Shown one piece after another: positions 1 through 12,342 of a stretch of DNA of 64,000 nt (its first letter is position 1; each line of letters opens with the position of its first letter). The notes beneath the pieces were generated by a model. The model had not been told where the DNA came from. It worked only from the letters and a program-made list of their open reading frames with translations, and did not search any database. This DNA is from Tetraselmis striata (Eukaryota > Chlorophyta > Chlorodendrophyceae > Chlorodendrales > Chlorodendraceae): assembly GCA_006384855.1 (NCBI GenBank), contig VCJN01000173.1:1-64000 (forward strand), read 5' to 3'. The translations under genes were made by a program, and so were the position numbers.

Positions 1-178
1 TGACGTTCCAACAGGTCGTAAATTGGCGCAGGCAACCGCGTCGGAAGCAGCTGGTAAATCGGGATCCCCAGGTAAGAAAAATTACGCTTGGCTTTGATGG
101 TGTATGGCGATACCGTGCAGTAGTTAATCGTGACGCCCACTGCAGGTGTGTTGAGTACTCTCTACTCATTCTTTACAG
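1..178 (+). other. Left edge: probable intron end of the methyltransferase-like gene
   Basis: This stretch has no convincing coding frame. It ends in a pyrimidine-rich run and CAG at 176-178, a good 3' splice site. I therefore read the downstream exon as starting at 179 and the gene as starting left of the window. The GTG at 130 is a less likely start. Confidence 0.45.
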
Positions 179-3100
179 GTTCCCCGAATCAAGGCTCTTC
201 TTTGTCTGAAGGCCCATCTCAAGTACCGGAAACAGAGCCGGAGCCTGAAATAGAGCACACTGAGCCGGAGCCCGAGCCGGAGCCTGAAACAGAGCCCAAT
301 GAGCCCGAGCCAGAGCCTCGGCATGAGCCTGAAACTGAGCCCGCTCAGATGGAGCCCGAGCCGGAGCCCGAGCCGGAGCCCGAGCCCACTCGGCTTGACC
401 CGGAGCCAGAGGCCGAGCTCGAGACTCCAGCGCCGACTACCGGGCAAGCGTCTGGTTCTCGAGCCTCTGGTTCTCGAGCCCCTGTTGCCGAGGCTCCGAG
501 AAGGGTTCCTGAATTCCTCAGTATGTGCACGGATGAAGAGGTCTTCGGCACAGAGGAAGAACAGAGGCAACGGGCGGCGGAGAAGCGTAAGCAAGCTCTC
601 GACATCACCGGCACTCCCGGACCCGAGAGGAAGACAAAGCTGATGACGGTCGCCTCTTACGACGACTTCTTTGACGAGAGGGACGGGTCCCAAGAAGATG
701 ACTCCTACAGCGACTTTACCTCAAGGAGCTGGACTATCCACTGGTTGAAGAACGCAAGTGCTGAGGTCGAGATCTATTTGTACATCGAATTGCACAAGGC
801 GAGCCTGCTGACTGGCAAGGACTTTTTCGATGATCCGAAGGGGCCACTTCTCGCGTGTATCGGAAAGATCAAGGACGTCGAGCTGGACTCGGCCGGAAAC
901 TACGAGGTGAGTAAAGCTTATATGATGTCTGAATTCGTGTCAATGTCGTGTTTCAATAAGTATTAATATTCTTGTGCTTGTTACCGCAGATATCTCTTGA
1001 ACCTTATCGCTTGACAGTGCACAAGGAGTTCACGATCGATGTCAGCTTTGAGAGAATGCTACTCCACGCGATCCAACCGCCACTCTCCTTCCAACCGCGG
1101 TTCCAGTCTTACTACGCATGGACTTTGGTCGAGCGCAATGTGCTGGCGCAGGCGCTGACAGGTTTCGCGTCTGGTCAGATTGACATCGATGACTTGGCCA
1201 ACATTGACAAGGATTTTAAGAACGCGCTTCCATACGTCGACACGTTGGCCGTCCCGCCGGCCTTGAATGGCTTCCACAACACCGGTGCCGTCGACTGGAT
1301 CTCTTACGGCCACCTCAGAGTCGAGATTGCTGATCCAGAGGTGAAGACATCTCACGGTGGCGACATCAACATGTTATACGCCGACAGAGTCAACCTCATG
1401 GTCAACAAGGATACGGGGCTGCCTCACATTTTCAGCTTCATATCCGATAAGTTCGTCGCTCCGCCGCCGGAATTTGAATTCCGTTCCCCAAAGCTGCAAG
1501 ACTGCAATATGGTGGCGCAAAGCTACAAGGTAAAAGCCTATCGCGACCTGTTGTACCTATCCGGATCAGATATGTGTAGTTACATATAAATCAATACACA
1601 ATTCAACTTACTGACATCCATTTCTTGCATTTGTTATTCAGAGAAATCCTTCCCTGTCCGCCGAGAATTTCTCGGTGTCCTTTCCAGTAGTCCCTAAACA
1701 AGATTTTTTCTCCGATGAGTACGAGCCCCTCGCTCAGACCATGGCCAACTTCAAGGAGCTAGTCGCAGCACACGAAGGCGGGGAGAACCCGAGGTTGGCG
1801 GATTCAAGTTCCTACAAGCCAGAGATCGACGTCATCGTCGAGTTTCTTAGCGCCCACGGCGCGCGTCAAGCCAACATCGACGGCAGCCACAGACGGGAGG
1901 CGAAGCGCATGGTGAAAGAAAACTACCCGGAAATCTACAACGCCAACAAAGGCATCCACCTCACGTCGGCTAAGATGTACATCGGCCTCTCGCCGGAAGT
2001 CTGCCGCTACATGTCTATGAAGCTCAACGAGGCGGGTCACACCGTCGTGGGAGACACGTCGATGCACAAACTCCTGGTGAGTGACCCATTCTCCCAAATT
2101 ACTATTTAGCTAACCGTGGCAGCAAATAGGCGTAAAGTGTTACAAAAGTCGTTCTGTCGTTAGCGGGTTAAAAATATGTGACAGTGAGACGAAACGGTTT
2201 GTCATCAGCGGGACGAAACGGTTTGTCATCAGTGGGACGAAACGGTCTGTCATCAGTGGGACGAAACGGTATGTCATCCGTGGGACGAAACGGTTTGTCA
2301 TCAGTGGGACGAAACGGTTTGTTATCAGCGGGACGAAACGGTTTGTCATCAGTGGGACGAAACGGTTTGTCATCAGTGGGACGAAACCGTTTGTCATCAG
2401 TGGGACGAAACGGTATGTCATCAGCGGGACGAAACGTTCTGTCATCAGTGGGACGAAACGGTCTGTCATCAGTGGGACGAACCGTTCTGTCATCAGTGGG
2501 ACGAAACGGTTTGTCATCAGTGGGACGAAACGGTTTGTCATCAGCGGGACGAAACGGTTTGTCATCAGCGGGACGAAACGGTTTGTCATCAGTGGGACGA
2601 AACGGTTTGTCATCAGTGGGACGAAACGGTGTGTCATCAGCGGGACCAAACGGTTTGTCATCAGCGGGACGAAACGGTCTGTCATCAGTGGGACGAAACG
2701 GTTTGTCAACCGTGGGACGAAACGGTGTGTCATCAGTGGGACGAAACGGTTTGTCATCAGTGGGACGAAACGTTCTGTCATCAGCGGGACGAAACGGTTT
2801 GTCATCAGTGGGACGAAACGGTTTGTCATCGAGGTACAATCGTTCGGAATTTTGAAATCGGTGCAATTGTTTCTGCAGAACCTTCGCAGATGTTTCGAGA
2901 GCTGGTATGCAGAACAGGATGCAAATCGCCCCGGCTTTAGGGCACTTCCGCAAATCAGGGTAGTGAAGGAGTTCAAGAAGTCTGAAGTTCTTCAAGTTGA
3001 ACTTGAGAAGATCGGCATCAAAGATGAGAAGAGCAGCGAGTTCTCAAATTTGATTGACCTCTGCCCGCGCCCACAACGGTGAGCTGCGTACATGAAAATT

Positions 3101-5676
3101 TATCGTGTTGTTAATGCTGCTAGATTTTGACAAATGATTTGCGCAGTGTTTTTGAGCCCCTTGAGCAGATTTCTGAAGCCTACCGGCATGTGGACCTCGG
3201 GGTTCGAGGATGGGACGAAGCCAGAACCAAACTCCGAGACCTATTTTTGTACTACGAGCAAGAACTCGATAGAGTCGAGCGTCTCGATTACGGCAGGCAA
3301 CTCACCCAGAAGGAAGTGAGGAAGGTTTACGAAGCAATTCGGAAGCCTATCAATACAATCCTCGATAACAAGAAGTACGGCTTCGGGAAAGACAGAGCTC
3401 ACTTCCGAGATCGCCCTCATGGAGGTAAGTTGTGACCGACCCCAGTGTCTTAATCACATGGAATACTATCATTTATTCCTTTCTCCGTAGCGAAGTTTGT
3501 TTTTCGACCCAGGATGTCGGCTTTGGACCCCATGCGCCCTGGCTAGACGAGCCGTCTCTTGCCAAGCAGAGCGACAGCGCGGATCTTCCTGTGGGCCAGA
3601 TGTACCTGATGGTTGGACTGCTCATCCAAGGCGAGCACAGTGTGACCCCGAGCCTCTACGAGCTGGTGGATGACATAAAGCATGCCGGCGACAATGGCCC
3701 CATGGCTGTTACGCACACCAACGCGGAGTGGCTCGCGATGATTGAGACCTGGAGGTTTCGCGATCTCTTGCGTCGAGCAAGCATCAAGCTCATGAATGCT
3801 ATTGGCACGGCAAAGGGACACGGACAGGAACTCCAACTGCTGACGCCGGACGAACCGGCCAGGAACTGGGGGAAATATCTCTCGGACCACATCATCGAAA
3901 TGGATGTGGATGACAAAGTGTCGGATGAGCAAGCGGCCGCTCGCCTTGACGCCATCACCAAGTTCCGAGCCAATGTTGATGACCTCGGCCCAACAGGCTT
4001 CCCCAGAAAGTTCCAGGATTTGTTCAAAGGTGCTCATCGCTCCGGTCCGTTGATGGTCTTGCTGACCCCTCCTGCCAGATGGGGGGACATGAAATCCGCC
4101 GATTGTCTCACACCACTACCGGTTCGAGAGCATATCGCGGCCACCAACACCACCATCAGGAGTGAGGCGTATCGCATCAAGAATCAGATGCCGGACTTAG
4201 TCATCTCCTTCTTCACAGAGTTTGCTCTTCTGGCATGTGCGCCGGAGCTTATCGCGGTTTCCGCTCCGAATGTTTCTAATGAGCTGTGGATATCGATGAA
4301 GGTAACTAAGATCTTGTGCAACCACAAATGCTCTTCTAAATTTTCGTTGTGAGCTATTAACCCGAATCTGTTTTCTAATACACACAGGCCGAGGAACTTC
4401 CGGTGATGCCCAAGGGAGAAGGGGTCGACAAGGATGACAAGGTGTGGTTGAACACGGAGCTTTGCACGACTTGCATTGTGGAGGGGAACTTCAAGGCTCC
4501 CGCGACAAAACAATTCGTCGCGGACGCCATGTCGGCAGTTCGTGCCAAAAAGGCAACAGTCTTCATTGCCGACGCGCTTTTCGGAGCTGGTTCGCACACA
4601 TGGGACTCGAAGGATGCTGCGTGGGGTACGGACGACTTCAACGACGTGTTTGCTTTCACCAGGCAAGACAACCCCCACAACCCCGGTGCGTACTAGATGA
4701 CTGTGCTTTCATTTATCTCATTCCCGATTTACCCCCGCGCAGGCAGTTGAATATCCTGACTGGATCTTCTGACGTCCACACTGCTCTCGATGGGTGCCAT
4801 TTCTTCATTCACCTCTCGGACCAGCAACTTGGATCCGCCGCAATCACGGCCGTTCAAAAACAAGCTGAGGACCTCATCTATCACGTCCTGACTTGTGCCA
4901 AGGATTGCGGGATGAAGATGGGCAGCTCTCTGCGTCACGACGCTGAGTACTACCTCTACGTCAGGAAGCCCCCGCCAAGCATCATAGCTGACAACATCCG
5001 TTTCGATGATCCCCGAAGGTGAGATCTGATCCGTGGAAAATAGCCGGCTTGTATATTTACTCGCTAACCCGCCGGTTGTGCCTTTCCAGATTCTCTACAT
5101 CCATCATATTGGGTCACTTCAAAGACAGTTCGAAATTGAAGGACGAGAACAGACAGACGGTGAACAAGTACCAAAAGCCTATCGCTCTCTTCGCCAAGCA
5201 CCTTAAGATGGCGGCAACAGACGGGACAACAATCGTCGACGTCACAGCCGGAACCGGGACAACCGCGGTGCGTGAGGGGTGCAACCCGGGTGAGTGTCTT
5301 AATGGATCAGCATAAAAAAACTAACGCCTTGTGCGGTTTGCCACGCCTTATTTTCCAGGTCGCTGCGGCCTTTTCCGTGTGGTGGGACCATATGGATCAT
5401 ACCTACTCGTTCACACACAAGAACTTGAAGATTATCCTCATTCACAACCAGAAGACGCAAATCGCTGGGATGAAGTCCAGGATGACCTCATGGTTCAAAG
5501 AGAAGCCATGGGACGAGACTCAACAACTGCGTCCAAGTGACTTCGAGAAGTGGCCGGGTCTACGCCTTCCAATGACCGAGTTAGAGGAGCGGGAAGAGCG
5601 TGCAGCGGCGGAGAAGAGGAGGCAAGAGGCGGCAGAGCGCCGAGGGGATTATGTGATCGAATATGATGATATGTAG
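179..5676 (+). CDS. Intron-rich protein with a C-terminal DNA methyltransferase-like domain (5' end outside window)
   Basis: Exons read as 179-906, 990-1529, 1642-2076, 2879-3078, 3147-3424, 3491-4301, 4388 to about 4662 or 4685, 4743-5018, 5090-5289 and 5359-5540 or 5676. Most junctions are GT-AG and phase-compatible. The junctions after 3424 and around 4685 are off by one; for the latter a GC-AG intron (AG|GCAAGA at 4661-4667) restores the frame. The first exon is a Glu/Pro repeat. The last exons carry [11 protein letters not shown] followed by [12 protein letters not shown], the SAM-binding motif of beta-class N6/N4 methylases, which lies after the catalytic motif in that class. The upstream segment FIADALFG...[12 protein letters not shown] sits where a DPPY motif is expected but lacks the Pro-Pro-Tyr core, so activity is doubtful. 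The last exon is ambiguous: one frame stops at 5540. The other has better GC3, an Arg/Glu-rich helix and a stop at 5676. The middle of the protein is not recognised. It could be a host gene or cargo of a large element. Confidence 0.6.
2183..2832 (+). repeat. 24-bp minisatellite, about 27 units, inside an intron
   Basis: Units of the type GGGACGAAACGGTTTGTCAT plus four bases repeat head to tail with scattered point changes (TCAGC/TCAGT, GGTTT/GGTCT). They lie in the intron 2077-2878 between good splice sites. Because 24 is divisible by three, several frames on both strands stay open and give repetitive pseudo-proteins such as NGLSSVGR or PFRPTDDK. Confidence 0.95.
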
Positions 5677-5706
5677 TACAATTCCGCAAAAATAGCCGCT
5701 CATATG

Positions 5707-5912
5707 TTTTGTCCCAGCTTTGACAGAGCTATAGCCCCGGACGGCACAAACTACTTGTAGCCATCACGGCCCCCGCTCTTTTTTGTCCCAGTTTGGACAG
5801 AGTTTCAGCCCCCGATGGCGCAAACTTCTTGTAACCATCCCGTTTCCTTCAATCTTTTGATTTGTCCCTGCTTGGACGGAATTGGTTTCCCCGACTTGGC
5901 ACAAAATGAACC
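5707..5912 (+). repeat. Three degenerate ~75-bp tandem units downstream of the methyltransferase-like gene
   Basis: Units begin near 5707, 5780 and 5859 with TTTGTCCCAG(C/T)TTGGACAG-like sequence and share a GGCACAAA or GGCGCAAA block. The rest of 5677-6020 shows no gene. Confidence 0.7.
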
Positions 5913-6617
5913 AACCGGCATTCATATTAGGTTGCAATCCCACTGCTGCCCCCAAACCCTAATTTAGACCTAACCACAATGCACCGCGTGCCTCGGGGCA
6001 AAATAGGTTACATTACTGTTATATCACACACGGGTGGTGAGCAGGGTGTGGTCTTGAACAACATGGGGGTGACCTTGCTAGCAACATGTTACGAGACAGT
6101 TAATCGCTGCGTGTAACAAAGCGGAACTGGAAGGTGGCATGCTATGGCTGCTTTTTGGCAACCAAACAGGGCTGCTTATGGCTGCTTTTATGGCAGCTTT
6201 TCTCGTGATGCACCCAAAAATGGGCGCAACGACGGGTGCCTTGTATCCCGTACCACTGACCACCACGGTAGCCGAAAAGCGGTTAGGGAACATGAGATTT
6301 TAAAGTTGAGTCTGGTTCTGCCAGAAAAGATCGCGCATGCTGTTTTACACGGACAAGAGCCGAAATTGGCAGGAGGTTTAGTGAAAGCGTGGAGGGAAAA
6401 CGGAGTCAGGGGGGGCGCTTCGTGTAACTACGCAGCGAAACAGAAAGATGGCAGGCTCGGCTGCTATGGCTGCTTTTTATGTCTACTCGTGCTGCACCCA
6501 AAAGGGGGCGCAACGACATGTGCCTAGGACCCCATACCACCGAGCATCACGGTAGGTAGCTGGAAATTAAAGCGGATAGGGAAAGTAGGAAACCCCATAA
6601 ACACGTTTAAAAACATT

Positions 6618-6900
6618 TCAAAGTTGAGTCTGATTGTGCAAGTGATGAGCGAACTCAGAGAGCGGTTGTGTGGCGGAGAAGGGGTAGCGCCATGTCATGC
6701 AGGCGGCACCGGGAAGGCCACCGCTGCAGAGTCCCGTTGGACTTGGAAGGGAGGGAGGGGTGCGATGTGACCGAAGAAGAATTACGCGCGCCCGGGCGAA
6801 GGAAGGACGTCGGGGTCGATAAAGTCCATAACGACATCGGAGATCGTGGCCCAGCCGCCTTGGTAGCGAATGTGGGACAATGGAGTTCTCACACCGCTTC
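6618..6900 (-). pseudogene. Tyrosine recombinase C-terminal relic, copy 1
   Basis: On the - strand the frame reads LSHIRYQGGWATIS followed by DFIDPDV, the C-terminal box of tyrosine recombinases (His/Arg box, then the region of the catalytic Tyr). The upstream HNLRKG-type box seen in the YR copies at 47-50 kb is missing; unrelated sequence precedes it. The element's repeat AAAGTTGAGTCTGGTT occurs at about 6302 and, as a variant, at 6617. Confidence 0.6.
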
Positions 6901-7078
6901 CTGCGGTAACCGTACCGTAGTTCGGATTCCGAATACACCACGGACAATACAAAGGCGTCAGACACCGCCGCCCGCGGTGGTGCCATGCCATCCCTGCCAC
7001 ATGACCCACCCACACAAGGAGCCGGCCACCAGGTCGGTCGTCGATCAGTCCAAGAGACTGGCAAGAGGCCAATGAGGC

Positions 7079-7098
7079 GGGGGGGGGGGGGGGGGGGG
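7079..7098 (+). repeat. Poly-G tract (20 G)
   Basis: One of at least eleven G or C runs of 15 or more in the window. The duplicate copy at 52542-52557 has 16 G followed by an altered tail, so the tract length varies. Confidence 0.95.
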
Positions 7099-7607
7099 CG
7101 GGGGAGGCACACAGCATATCCTCGTATATTACGCGCGGACATTTTAATATAGCGCACTCGCGGGACAACGAGTACGAATACGGCCTCCCCTGCGGCGTTG
7201 CGGCAGAACCTACTCACGCCTCGACCCATGACCAACCACCATGACCGTGCATCCCCGTGTGGTCGCGACTGGTGACCAAACTGGAGAAGTGCGCTCTCAA
7301 CCCTAAAACTTGGCGCCGGGTGCGAGCAGTCGTGCGGAGGTGGCGTCAGCCGTCTGAACGGCGAGCGGCTGGCGGCTGCATGTGTGATCCGCGTCCTTTA
7401 TTTGCCGACTCACCCACCCAACTGCACCTGTTGGTAAAGCACACGGCTCCATGTAGACCTCCGATGCGGTGGCCGTTTTTTTCGAAACACCTTCTTTAGT
7501 ACCAAACGTGGCTAGCTACGTGGGGGTTTGGGGAGTTTTGTCGTTTCGACAGAGAAATAGGCGTTCGCCTGACCACCCCTTTGGTGGCTGTTTTGTTACA
7601 GTTGGCT

Positions 7608-8947
7608 ATGGCGGCAGCAGCCGCCCCCGCGCTGCAGCAAGAGGGCCCATGTCTTTTTTGCCTTTCCGAGCAGTTCAACGACGAGTACGGATCGCAGCCC
7701 ACCCGCTGGGTCAACCACTCGTGCAGCAACTGCCTAGGCCCTCTGGTAGCGTCAGTGGACCTCGTGGAGCAGGACGAATGGGAGACACTCTTCCATACCG
7801 CATGCTTCGAGGAGATGGGTCGCGACTTCAAGATTTCCAACGCGGCGAAGAGCGTCAAGCTTCGCGGCTTGCCCCCCAGGCTGATGACCACCTGGATGGC
7901 TCACGTAAAGAGCGACGCAAGCAACGGCAGTGACCCATGGGACAGGGAGTTGCGCGTGGTGAGATACTGCGAGCGTGGCAGTTGCGAGAAGCCGGGGGTG
8001 GGCTGCAAGGTGCGCGGATGGAACTTCCACACTTATCGCGCGATGGAGCTGTTGGGCGGGTTTCATCACATCCGCTAGACGGGCAAGGACAAGGGTTATG
8101 GGAACATCAGGCGGAGAAGAAACAGCCTCAAGATTATGGTGCCGCCTGGGACCCTTGTGGAGCGGACCTGGAAGAACCCCAACGGCGTTATCTCGTCAGA
8201 GGTAACCTTCACGTTCAGCACAGCTAAGGTGGTGGTTACTGAGGACCCACCAACCACCTGCAAGCCCAAGATGTCAGCCGCCCACCCACTTGACACGTCT
8301 CCAGAGACAGCAAGTCTCTCTAGGTACCCACACACCCCCCTTGGGCCTGCAGCCAACGGGACTATGTGCAGTTCAAGTTCCAGCAGTCTTTGCTACAAGA
8401 ACCGGAGATATTTATCGCGCAGCTGGAGCTGCCGCACGTGCAGCACCTACTTAATGCGGCAGCCACCAGGAAGTTCCCGGAGCCCACCATGAGGCAGGGG
8501 TGGGACAGAAAAGGCTTTTTGCCACGCATGCCTGCCACAGCGAGGGTGTTCCAGCACCCTCTCCTCACTAAAGCAAAAGCAGGCTTTGACACGCTTGCAG
8601 ATGGCAAGCGTATGCTGGCAGAACAGGCTGCGAGGGATGCAAAGAAGGTGGCACTGGCAGCGAAGAAGAAGCAGGAGGAGGCCTACCTGGAGAAGCGGAA
8701 CGAGCGGCTGCGGCAGCTTGTCATGCCAGATGGGCGAGCCAACCTAAAGAAGTTCCATCAGTATTCGCCCAGCAAGGACCCAATGTTTAACGGCATGCAC
8801 AAGGCAGCTGGAGTGAAGAATGCCATGGAGCTGTCAGAAGTCCCACCCCCTGCTAAAACGCCATATCAATATGATCACTGGCTTACTGACTTTATGCAGC
8901 GGCCAGGGAACGCCATGCTGAGGCGTTCAAAGCGGAGGAGGCGCTAG
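7608..8947 (+). pseudogene. Zinc-cluster accessory protein of the DNA transposon, copy 1 (broken)
   Basis: The frame starts at ATG 7608, shortly after a possible splice acceptor (GTTACAG). It encodes an Ala-rich N-terminus and a Cys cluster (CLFC about 20 residues in, CSNC later). Further Cys/His and a basic region follow, then a long Lys/Glu/Arg-rich helix (near 8620-8720) and a very basic tail RRSKRRRR before TAG 8945-8947. A TAG at 8077-8079 replaces a CAG kept in copy 2, and one missing base near 8335 shifts the frame. The gene converges tail to tail on the transposase (stop 9017, about 70 bases away). Family not recognised. The zinc cluster and basic tail suggest DNA binding in transposition; that is inference. 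Confidence 0.6.
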
Positions 8948-9016
8948 CTGGCGGTTGTAGCTGTGCGGCAACTAGGCAGCAGTGGGAATGTAACAATGTT
9001 ATTCATTACAAAAGTT

Positions 9017-12000
9017 TCATTCCATCTTTGCACGTTTCAGTGCACGGGACTGGTTGAACTGGTGGGAGGGGTACTTGTGCTGCAAGCTAGCTTGCGCCTG
9101 CACATGCCCCTCCCTTTTGGCCTTTGACACATGGCCAGTGCCAGTGACAGGCCTGCCCTTTCGCCGGCCATGCTGCCTGCGGGATGGCTTGCCGCGGTAC
9201 TTCAGCAGCATGTGCAGCCGGCTCATCACCACCCCAGACACATTGCCCTTTCTAGCAGACCGCTTTCTAGCAAAGAATTTGGTCATCTGATGCATGGCTT
9301 CAGCCCCCTAGCTGCACCATTTCATCAGCCCTCCCCACTTTCTAACTAGGTCGCCCATGTGGCATGACATGATGTGCATGTATACTGTCACATTAGTGTC
9401 AATCGCAACCTCTAGGTAGGCAGCTATGAATTCAGAGCCTAACCTCTCTAACTCTTGAGCATGTGCCTCCACTGATGCAGGATCGTTGTCATCGCATCCT
9501 CTTGTGACAGCATCATTGAAGAGGAAGAACATCTCCCAAACAGTCAATGCATCAAGGTAAATGTCACGGTTTACCTCCCCCTCCTCATGCTTGTCGATGG
9601 CGATTTCGAGGATGTTCTTGAAGTTGTCCAACAGCAGACGGCATGTCGCGCCAGGCCAACTCTCAGCAGAGACGTTGAGCTTCTTCACGCCCTTCTCAGT
9701 GTGAAGGTAGATGTCCTCGCTGATAACCAGCTTCAGGTTGTCATAGCACCATTGCCCCACCTCTTGCAGCTTCTCCGCGGTGCAATGCTCCTGAATGGTG
9801 TGCAAAAAGATTTGCGGCACCACCCGGAGCATGGTGTGCAGGATGTCTGCGATGTAGTACATCACTGTGGGGAGGCAGATGTAGGGAGGGCGTCCCCTGC
9901 ACTGCCCATAGTGCTTCTGCTGCTCCGTCTGGCGCTTGTTGGTGCTCCAGCCATCGACTGATGGCTACACGCTTGATGGACTGATCTTGGCATCACATTC
10001 TACAGTGTAACAATAATGCATAAGTACATGACCATCACATAATGAGTCCCACATGCAGCACACATCAGATGGAAAAACACATTACCTGCTGCAGGGCAAT
10101 CATATGTGTAGTCCAGCACCTCGTGCGCAAGCTCCACCATCCGCTCGATGAACCGCTGTGGCAGCCCACCTTGTGCCGCCCATGCTGCCTTGGATCTGTG
10201 CAGAGTGCCCTTGGGTGCCATGCAGTAGATGCATGGATACAAGGATGAGCATCCACACATTCCTAGCCATCCGTTGAGCAACTTCAAGTCGCCGCCCATG
10301 CACACCTCCACTCCATGCTTCTTGCCGTCTACCATCAGCCCCTCAGCCAGCAGGGTGTCAATCTGTTGAGGCAGGGTAGGGAGGCTCTTCATGACGTCCT
10401 CGTAGCAATCATCACGCAGGAAGAATGCGCATGGCAGGTTGTTCTCCACGGAGTTGACCAGCAGCCCCTCCTTCCCCTTCACTCCCACCACTGATTCATC
10501 ATCATACACAATCTGTGGCAATGATAGCAAGCACATTATCACTCACATATGTCTATGTAACAGCATGCAGCAACACATGTATACAATGTAACACCGACAT
10601 GGCATGCATACCTTCACAACAACCACTGCTCCATTTGCCCTTGTAGATGTGAAAATTCCTGATGCATCAGCAATCACTTGGATGCGCAGTATGTCCCCAG
10701 GTTTGATGACCTTTGCCTTCAACAAGGTGCGGACGCGTTGCTGCAGCACCAATCTCAATTGAAGGGTGGAGGTTATCAGGTCGTCTGAGGTCTCCAACCC
10801 CACCAAGTTCAGCTCATCCTTCTGCTGGCCCAAGATGATGTCAAGAGATGAAAACTTGCACATGAGAGACCTTGCAGGCAACACATGCCTAATTAGTTTC
10901 TCCAAGTCCGGGTCCCAAATGTGTGACGCAAGTTTGATAAGCCGCTGGTACCCATCTTGCGATAGCCGCAAGTCCGTATAGATTTGCAACCCATTGTGCA
11001 ACCACAACGCTCGCACAGACATCAAGGCTCGTTCCTCTGCTTCTTTGAAAACATTCTTGAACTGTTTTGAGCGCAAGATGGCTGAGACTAGCTCAGGATA
11101 TCTCGCCAGTAGTGCGCCCAAGATGAAGCGGGGTGTGTGCGCAGCCCTCACTCCCGCTGGCTGCCCCACTAGGTCCTCTTCCTTCTCAATCTGCTCCCAC
11201 TCCTGAGGCGGCGGCGGCTGTTTCTGCTTCTTCGATGTGCCAGCAACATCGCAGTCGTCCGCTGCATGGCTGTCGCTGTCGCTGTCACTGTCTACGACCG
11301 TCTTTGTGTACATCTCCCTCCAACTGTCGTCGTCACCAACGATCTCTGTGAGCCAGTTCTCTAGCATGTCAACCTTGCAGCCGATGTGCTTCCGGATCGT
11401 CGCGTAGTTGCGCGCTTCCCTGAGTTTATAGACCAGCCCGCTCGGCCGTTCCCTCACCGACCGGTATGCCGCCGCCTCCTCACCACCAGACTCACTCTTA
11501 GAGCTGACCTCGTCGCCACTAGCATCGTCGGCAGGCTCGGGACAGTTGTATAGCTGCCGCACTTTGGCGCGGAGGCGTGATATCGCCTTATCCTTTTTCC
11601 GGCGCAGGATCGCATCCTCCTCGCGCTGTTTAGCCTCCTCTGCGAGCAGCGACCGCAACTCCTTCTCGACAGCCTTCTGTTTGTCCACCACCTCCCGCCA
11701 ATACTGCTCTGCCTCCTCCGCATCCACTGCTCGCTTGACCAAGTGTTTGAGTTGAGACCTCAAGTTTCCCAACTCGGTGTTGGCGCGGATCATGCGACGC
11801 GCATTCTCTGCGGCTCGCGGGCTGCTGATCGGCACTGCTGTTGCTGCTGCCTGCCGGCGCTCGCGCCGTTCTGCAGCTCGCTGCTTCTTAGTCTTGAAGG
11901 CCATAGCGTTGTTGTTGGGAGGCGTGTAGGATTGAGAGCCGTACGTAGTATCGGTGTCTGGACCAGTTGGCGCATGCACGGCATGCGCCGGTCCAGCGCG

Positions 12001-12129
12001 TACCGCCGCCGCCGCCCAGCGGCCGCGCCGCTGGGCAACCCGCCGACCACGTACGGCCCCTGGAGTCCCGTACACACTGTACGGGCTCGGTATGATAGTA
12101 TCATGCACGGGCGGGGTACCTACGGGCAT
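9017..12129 (-). pseudogene. DDE (RNase H-like) transposase, copy 1, three exons, two premature stops
   Basis: Exons on the - strand: 12129-10612, 10513-10086 and 9999-9017, with GT-AG introns in phase. The N-terminus has a basic KTKKQRAAERRERR segment and a long coiled coil. The core shows a first Asp in IQVIADASG, a second in GGDLKLLNGWLG followed by a CxxC-type YPCIYC, and a late Glu in the segment TVYMHIMSCHMG...GAEAMHQMTKFF. This order (D, D with Cys knuckle, E near a His-rich helix) is typical of RNase H-fold transposases such as the KDZ/Plavaka-like groups; the exact superfamily is uncertain. The tail is basic. Two CAG codons became TAG (9964-9970 region and about 9309). Copy 2 keeps CAG at both places. 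An internal ATG before the basic segment near 11900 could be the real start. Confidence 0.7.
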
Positions 12130-12342
12130 GCTAAGGGGGTGTTACATTGGTACACCTGTACGCGTACGGTAAAATGTCCCAATTTTAGGCCAAAAACTGC
12201 GCTATGCACTCGTAGTTATATGGTTTGACCGCGATGGTGCTGTTCGGGGTACCGAATCGCCTGCGGACGCGACATGAGGCAACATACCGCCCGTCCGTCG
12301 CCCGCAAAACGCGAGTGAGAAAGGCGCCAGCTATTGTTGTCG

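Noticed and set aside
2183-2832. CRISPR array
   Set aside because: Units are contiguous with no variable spacers.
2140-2995. Long open frames on both strands encoding 8-residue repeats
   Set aside because: They are by-products of a 24-bp tandem repeat within an intron bounded by good splice sites; no start or flanking coding sequence supports them.
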